This document shows, piece by piece, positions 58,901-64,000 of a DNA stretch of 64,000 nt. Source of the DNA: Urophycis tenuis (lineage: Eukaryota > Chordata > Actinopteri > Gadiformes > Phycidae); the NCBI GenBank assembly GCA_036785325.1, contig JAXIVH010000029.1:2224985-2288984 (forward strand), written 5' to 3'. Under the pieces are notes generated by a model that saw nothing but the letters and a program-made list of their open reading frames with translations, was not told where the DNA came from and searched no databases. Position 1 is the stretch's first letter; every line of letters starts with the position of its first letter. A program made the translations under genes and the position numbers.

Positions 58901-60514
58901 AATGCAGAGAATAAATTTCATTTCCATATCTAAAAAATACTGGGAATGACGAAAATTGAATCTAATCTAAACATTTCCCATGATTTGTTTGTAATAGTTA
59001 AATGTAGGTATTGGATTAATGATGGTTAGGGCATGGTCATTCATTTTCCAGGTTGTTAGGTTTAGGTAAGGGTTAAGGTTCATACTTTGTGGTTGTGATG
59101 GGACAACAGCATTGTTTTAGTTCACATCCCACGATGGTGTTATATCTTTGGATATGAACTAAATGTTTTTAAACTCCACACAAACATTTGCACAGTTGAA
59201 CAATAACTATTACTGTGTGACATTTGTCATAAATTAAATGCTTCCCACAGTACAAATATTAAAGTGAAAAAAACAAGCGTTTCTGGAAACATCAGCCAGG
59301 ATCACAACACCCACCATCGGTGGCCCGTTACATTAATGTTTGCAATTTTAATGCAATTTTAAAGTTCCCAAAATGGAGAACATATCTAACAACAATAAAT
59401 ACTGTATATATACGTAAACTTCTACGTGACGCAGCCGTCCCAAACCAGTGTTGGTGATGCCCTTACTGTGTTTCCCTCCAGAGCTCCGCAGAGTTGTCTT
59501 CGAGGAGGACCAAGAGGAGAGCGCCGCTACCTCCCCGCGCTAATTCCCACCTACGCGCGCCAGCCGACGCTGAAGGGGGTGCAGGTAAACTCGCCAGCGC
59601 CCTACGCGATGGAGGATGCTTTCTTTTAAGGAGTCTTTTGTTGGTTTTACATCTTAAGCAAAGTCAGCATGTGTGAGCATATTACAAAGTCCTCCCAGCT
59701 GGAGACGAATGAGTCCAGCGGCAGCGGTGTTTGACTCCCAGTGTCTGGGTTCGATCCCCACTGTGCGCACCACAGCCTACCTGTAGGCGCCTTTGAGCAA
59801 AATGAGTCTCTTTGGAACGAAGCATCTGCTGAAGCACTTGTTATTAAATTATTTATTTTTAGTTATCTCACACGAGGGGCTTACAAATTTACCACACGCC
59901 ACCTGGTGGTGATTGGCGACCCATCACAGATGAAATGCCAAAGCCTAATCGCAATCGATGGTTTTAACAGTAATCAGAGGGTAGGCCTACTTGGAGTGGT
60001 ACACCCCCCCCCCCCCCCCCCCCCCCCCCACCCCCCCCACCCCCACATTCCAGACTTACATGAAGTCAAGAAGGCGGAAGAGCAGAAGTTTAATAAAGAT
60101 TAAACTGTCATGCCAAATACCACCAAATTACAGAGTTAGGAGTTTAAATCCACTTGACTGCATGGCATTCTGTCAGTTGACCCCTTTCACCCCACCACAT
60201 TGACCCCTGAGGGCGGCTCAGGAAATGTTTGAGGTCTGAGCCGAGGTCAAGAGTAATCTGTCTTTTGTCTGAGGCTGTAATTCCTCTTTCTTAAGCACGT
60301 CTGATGTGCCTTTTCTTCCACCCGCCCGGGTTCACGATCACCTGACCCCGTCCTTGTTCATTTGACTGTTTTCATTCATTAACTCATATCCTAGTGCTAC
60401 TCAAGGCAAGACCATTTGCCACTGGGTTAAATATAATTAGCTGGATGTTTTTTAGGCTTTTTTTGTTCTCCTATAGAGATCTAATTGCTGCAGCAGTCGC
60501 TGGTCTCAAACCCA

Positions 60515-60608
<94 letters not shown>

Positions 60609-60611
60609 TGT

Positions 60612-60671
<60 letters not shown>

Positions 60672-63620
60672 TGTGTGTGTGTGAGCGTGTGCGTGTGTAC
60701 GTGTGTGTGTGTGTGTGCGCGCGTGTGCGCGTGTGCGTGTACGTGTGTGTGTGTGCGTGTGTGTGTGTGTGTGTGTGTGAGTGTGAGTGAGAGACTCCCA
60801 TCTCCTGCTTGTTAATTGCCGTGCCAGGCGCACTCACACAAGCTGCTGACTCCTACGCGTGTCTGATCATCCCTTGAGTCCGGGAGTACATGCTGTTGAA
60901 TAGCTTCGTCCAGTGCACTTGATGCCATGGATACCTCCTTTGATTAAAGCGAGTTCACATACGTAGAGACGCTAACACAAGCGACCCGGCTTGGTCAGCG
61001 CCGGGCTTGCGTCCAGGCAGGGGAGTGCCCGGAGTTATGCTGGGCCCACGTCGGCCCAGGACACAGCCCTTCACGTCTGCTCTAGCCGCACACCAACGCA
61101 TACCGTACGTTACGCATCAGTCAATCGTGGAATGTGTCGAGATGGAACCTCCGCCAAACGTGCATTTCTGCAACGGCGATGACAAAGGGCCATTCTCATT
61201 GCGCATATGAACGGAGAGGTACATTCGAGAAGTAAGTACATGTGAAAAAGGCAAGGGCCGGAGACACAGCGGCAGCAATTACACACGTTCTTGCGTGTTC
61301 TTGACGCTGTGGTATTTGTGGGGAGTGTGGTGGCGGTGTGGTGGTGTTGGTGTTGGTGTGGGTGGAGGTGACTGTCCTAAATTGGGGTGTTTTTCTCCTT
61401 CCAGAGTCTGATGTTACCCTCAGGGGGGGTTGAATGAGGCGTGGGGGGGTGGGGGGTCCTGCTGTCCCTTTTTCTCCTCTTCTCCTCCTCCGCCTCCTCT
61501 ACTGCTCCTCCTGTCCAAGCACCACCTCGTCCAGCTCCTCCTCCTCCGCCCCCCTCTGCGGTCTCCTCCTGTGTCTGCTTGCTCCGTCTCAAGCCGTCGC
61601 GTGTGTTTTTGGGGTTCTTTGTGTGATTAGTTTTTTGTTTTTGTGTTAGTTTTCCTTGTTTGTCTGCTCTCCTGCAACTGCTTTTCCTAGATATATTTTG
61701 CTTTGCTTATTATTTTGTAAAAGTGTGTTAACATTTCTTACTCTGGTGGACTGTTGTGCCTTTTTTGTTCAAGAACTCTAGAATTCCTATATTGTATTTT
61801 TTACATCCAATCCTCGTGTATCTGACCATTCTTCTTTCTAAAGCTTTGTGTGTGGCTGCGCGTGTGTTTGTTTCAAGGTGTATGATCTGAACAATAAGTT
61901 CCCACTCATACAAAGCATTATTAGAACCCTCTAAGATGTTGTCATTCTGAGCACTCTAACGTTAATAAAAAAAAAGATATCAAATCTTGTATCAAACCAA
62001 ATTCCAACGTGTCATCAACTTTCTCATCGGACCCAATGCATTGGTTTTACCGGTAAAGCTCACTGACTGTCGCTGGCCGTCAGATTCATGGTTGCTGAGC
62101 CAGTGAGCTGCCATATGCTCCCTTCCACTCACGCCACTACCAATCCACCCAATCACTAGCCAAGCACAACCCCATACTTGTTATGGGCCTGCCCAAACTT
62201 TTATGTTGCTAATGGAAAACTATTTTAAAAACAGTGAGAAACAACAAGGTCAAGTTGGTGGGTATGGTTATCCACCCTATTGTGATAATACATTCACACC
62301 TTTAACTTCGTCTGTGTTGAAGTTGGGTTTTGCCTTTCAGAGATTTCTAATTCTCTCTGTAAATGGGAGTTGAGGAGGGAACAAGACTCCGTCAACACCA
62401 GTGGAACTGGCTCCCCTGTTCTCTCTTCATCATCGTCATCGTCATTGTCTTTCACCATACCGTCCTTGACCCAGCTGCTGCCCCAACGCCGCGAGGAAAG
62501 CCTCAGCCCACACGTACCCAAAACCCAATGTGCATACAAAGAGATCTCGCACTTGCACTCTCCCAATTACTCCCAAATACTCAACTCCTCCCAGTCCAAT
62601 GGGGAGCCCCGAAGCCAATGTTCTTTTGCCCACTCCTCTAAATCATACGATGATGATGATGATGATGACGACCAGGATGACTCTATTATTCATGAGCCAT
62701 CGTTGGCACCAAAGAATCCCTTTGGCAGCCGATGTGGCTCGGACCTCCACCCAGAGCAGTGGGAGGATTTCATGCAGAGGAAGGGGATGACGACGTTCAA
62801 GGTGGTGCCCTCAAAGAGCCAGCGGTACCACGAGGTGGACCAGGACCCGGCTGTCCCAGACTACCAGATATCCGCCTCCAGAAGCGATGGTAAGGTCGAG
62901 GAGGGTCAGCCCAGGAGCCCGGGGCCCGAGACTTCCTCTGTGGCCGAACTCACTGGACACCAGAGCCCGCCCGACACTGACCCCGAGGAGGTCCGGGGAG
63001 AAGTAGAGGCCAGTCCCTCCCTACAAGACTCTGGATCCCACACCGAAATTGCAGAGGTGGACCGGCCTAGCCCTAAATCCGAGGTGAACCAAGACAAGGA
63101 GGTACAATGCTGCGCAGAGTCGGAGGAGGTCCTGGACATCTATGAGGAGATGGTCGCTGTAGCGGAAGGTGAGGTTGAGGAGGTGCAGGACGAGGAGGTT
63201 CATAGTACGGAGGTTGAGGAGGAGGTCCATGACAAGGGGATGAAAGATGAGGGGGTCCAAGTGGAGAGGGTCCAAAAAGAGGAGAACCAAGAGGAGGAGG
63301 AGTATGACGAAGTCCCTGAGGAAGACGAGGAGCATTTCCCTCCACCTCCTCCGCCCGTTTCCTACGACGACCAGGAGGAAGAGGAGGCGCCAGGCGAGGC
63401 GGCGCTGAAGCGGTCCACCCTGCGCCAGCCGGCGCCCTCCTCTTCCTCCCCGGCCCTCGACAGCCCGGGGACCTCCACGAGTGCCTTGTCCATCCTGAGG
63501 AAGATGAGCGAGGCCCCGTCGCGCTTCGCCCAGGCGGTGGCGCTGGCGGTGCAGAGGACCCACCAGGCCCAAGGGTCGGACTACGGCAGCACGGTGAAGG
63601 CCCGCTCCGGACCCGACGCA
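55840..63620 (+). CDS. cobll1: Cordon-bleu-like protein 1 (partial; eight exons in window)
   Basis: Relative of the actin nucleator Cobl. The joined exons read about 755 residues. They start with LSVVLPSGLEKTATVHGSKP and VMDLLVMLCARYHLNPSDHT, closely matching the N-terminal Cobl domain of human COBLL1. The second ubiquitin-like half (VTVRLLVNYRKSHKTVVRVN to QEPLDLTKSLNDLGIRELFA) follows. Then come NNGFLSLFRRKK, two basic-proline motifs (KKRPAPQPP, TKRRAPLPP), GMTTFKVVPSKS, and an acidic/proline exon ending in SRFAQAVALAVQRT. COBLL1 is preferred over COBL for the VHGSKP and NHVSFKPN segments and for lying beside a brain Nav gene. The first exon is unsettled, and the WH2-bearing end lies past 64000. 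Confidence 0.93.
56696..56897 (+). CDS. cobll1: cobll1 exon: Cobl domain, first part
   Basis: 202 bases, phase 2 to 0, acceptor TTCACAG. Encodes KPVMDLLVMLCARYHLNPSD, HTVEVLSHNKNHVSFKPNYP and IGSLEAETIVLKAKVAED. The donor GAG|GTCCAC is weak but is the only site that keeps PE|VTVRL. Confidence 0.94.
57197..57422 (+). CDS. cobll1: cobll1 exon: Cobl domain, second part
   Basis: 226 bases, acceptor CTCGCAG, donor GTAAGC, phase 0 to 1. Encodes VTVRLLVNYRKSHKTVVRVN, PRVPLQDLVLVISEKCEF and EPLDLTKSLNDLGIRELFAK. Confidence 0.96.
57741..57794 (+). CDS. cobll1: cobll1 small exon with tandem acceptor
   Basis: 54 bases, phase 1 to 1, so skippable in frame; donor GTACCA. Preceded by ACACAG and starting CAGCAGCAG, so several NAG acceptors can add or drop Ala residues. 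Encodes about AAAEMSTEVFHTTEDSPS. Confidence 0.72.
57972..58063 (+). CDS. cobll1: cobll1 exon: basic FxSLFRRKK motif
   Basis: 92 bases, phase 1 to 0, acceptor GACAAAG, donor GTGGGT. Encodes PIEGQQRSRNEKKRRVNNGF then LSLFRRKKDK, matching the GFFSFFQRSKKK segment of human COBLL1. Confidence 0.9.
58146..58318. repeat. Dispersed repeat, SINE-like
   Basis: CGCTTTTGTCCAAAGCGACC near the start and GGATCGAACCACCGACCCTA then TGAGCTACTGCCGGCC at the end. It is a frequent fish interspersed sequence with tRNA-like words, in a cobll1 intron. Confidence 0.55.
58540..58734 (+). CDS. cobll1: cobll1 exon: first basic-proline motif
   Basis: 195 bases, phase 0, acceptor GCTCTGTAG, donor GTAAAC. Encodes DGQAYAPAPQDLKTLPASSG then GMTKKRPAPQPPLTTSRSVP. 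KKRPAPQPP is the Cobl-family KKRRAPPPP-type motif (SH3/syndapin binding in Cobl, by homology). Confidence 0.93.
58799..58930. repeat. Dispersed repeat remnant
   Basis: GTCGAAGTGTCCTTGAGCAT then GACACTGAACCCCAACTTGC, ending GCAGAGAATAAATTTCATTT. Recurrent fish interspersed sequence. Confidence 0.5.
59482..59584 (+). CDS. cobll1: cobll1 exon: second basic-proline motif
   Basis: 103 bases, phase 0 to 1, acceptor TCCCTCCAG, donor GTAAAC. Encodes SSAELSSRRTKRRAPLPPRA then NSHLRAPADAEGGA, matching SLRRTKRKAPSPP of human COBLL1. Confidence 0.93.
59705..59800 (+). repeat. SINE-like fragment with tRNA B-box
   Basis: GTCTGGGTTCGATCCCCACT contains the GGTTCGATCC B-box. The 5' tRNA half is not convincing. 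Confidence 0.4.
60005..60045. repeat. C-run
   Basis: Nearly 40 C with two A interruptions in a cobll1 intron. Confidence 0.95.
60517..60785. repeat. Long (TG)n microsatellite, degenerating rightward
   Basis: Pure TG for about 84 bases, then GG, TA and TGTGCG variants. In a cobll1 intron. Confidence 0.97.
60790..62340. other. cobll1: cobll1 intron interior
   Basis: Contains a GTGGTG-rich tract (61311-61372) and a CTCCTC tract (61475-61590). Frames here are low-complexity and lack splice support. Confidence 0.5.
62341..63620 (+). CDS. cobll1: cobll1 large exon: acidic and proline-rich region
   Basis: 1280 bases, phase 1 to 0, acceptor TGCCTTTCAG, donor GCA|GTGAGA. Starts ISNSLCKWELRREQDSVNTS. 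Contains an Asp run (DDDDDDDQDD, about 62650), RKGMTTFKVVPSKSQRYHEV (the conserved MTTYKIVPPKS box of Cobl proteins), a Glu/Val-rich stretch (63150-63330), a Pro run FPPPPPPVSYDD, and EAPSRFAQAVALAVQRTHQA, a conserved Cobl-family segment before the WH2 domain(s). Reading through the donor stops four codons later. Confidence 0.94.
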
Positions 63621-63926
63621 GTGAGAGACCTTTGATATGGCAAAAATGTTTTCAATGGCATTAAATGTAAGGGTGTTAACCACAATATTGATGTATAGCA
63701 CGTCCTTGCTCGGATGATCCAGCTGACCGGGCCTTATGTTGATAGTATGGGAGGGTTTACATTGGGGAGCGACATTGGACTAAAACTTACATATCATCTT
63801 CAAATCAAAATTTATTGGGATGACGACACCAGATATTGCGACACCAAATAAGTAAATTTCTCAGTTCCCTGACTTTAGTATGCCATTCATAGACAGAAGA
63901 TGATAATTTGGGATTATTTGGCCTAA

Positions 63927-63927
63927 C

Positions 63928-64000
<73 letters not shown>
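63927..64000. repeat. (TA)n microsatellite running off the window
   Basis: Pure TA from about 63930 to the last base. Confidence 0.97.

Noticed and set aside
59720..59765. tRNA gene
   Set aside because: A B-box word is present, but no A-box, acceptor stem or cloverleaf could be drawn; better explained as a SINE fragment.

Overview
This window is vertebrate nuclear DNA, almost certainly from a teleost fish. It is intron-rich, carries long CA/TG, GA and TA microsatellites, and is littered with fossils of fish-type transposons (hAT fragments, CR1/L2-like LINE 3' ends, MITEs). It holds two large protein-coding genes facing away from each other, with a wide transposon-rich flank.

Positions 1-13.1 kb are a transposon graveyard. 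They contain the 3' end of a hAT element (1-991), a second hAT N-terminal fragment (~3.0-3.5 kb), an inverted-repeat element (2389-2960), two frame-broken LINE reverse transcriptases (4508-5771 on plus, 8141-8930 on minus), a GTCTCG-rich dispersed repeat, a 38-bp tandem repeat, and AAAT and CA microsatellites.

Positions 13690-44158, minus strand, hold a complete brain-type voltage-gated sodium channel alpha subunit (SCN1A/2A/3A group; teleost scn1la, a/b paralogue not resolved). All 26 coding exon positions plus one alternative exon were placed. Their lengths sum in frame to 2052 residues with all four domains and the D-E-K-A selectivity ring. Three hallmarks of the family are visible: an AT-AC U12-type intron 2, a second AT-AC intron (U2-type class) after exon 23, and a mutually exclusive exon pair 5N/5A differing by one residue (Asn/Asp). 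Oddities are an LFM instead of IFM inactivation particle, a sequon-rich 18-bp repeat expansion in the domain I pore turret, and two minisatellites filling intron 4 beside exon 5N.

Positions 44-54 kb are the divergent intergenic region. It contains microsatellites, a widespread teleost repeat, a MITE nested in an older repeat, a perfect 13-bp match to the left half of the RE1/NRSF consensus, and a candidate upstream first exon.

Positions 55840-63620, plus strand, hold eight consecutive coding exons of cobll1 (cordon-bleu-like 1): the Cobl ubiquitin-like domain halves, the KKRAP-type proline motifs, and a large acidic/proline-rich exon. The gene runs off the right edge before its WH2 domain(s). 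COBLL1 next to a brain sodium channel gene matches human 2q24.3, which supports the SCN1A-group identity of the channel.
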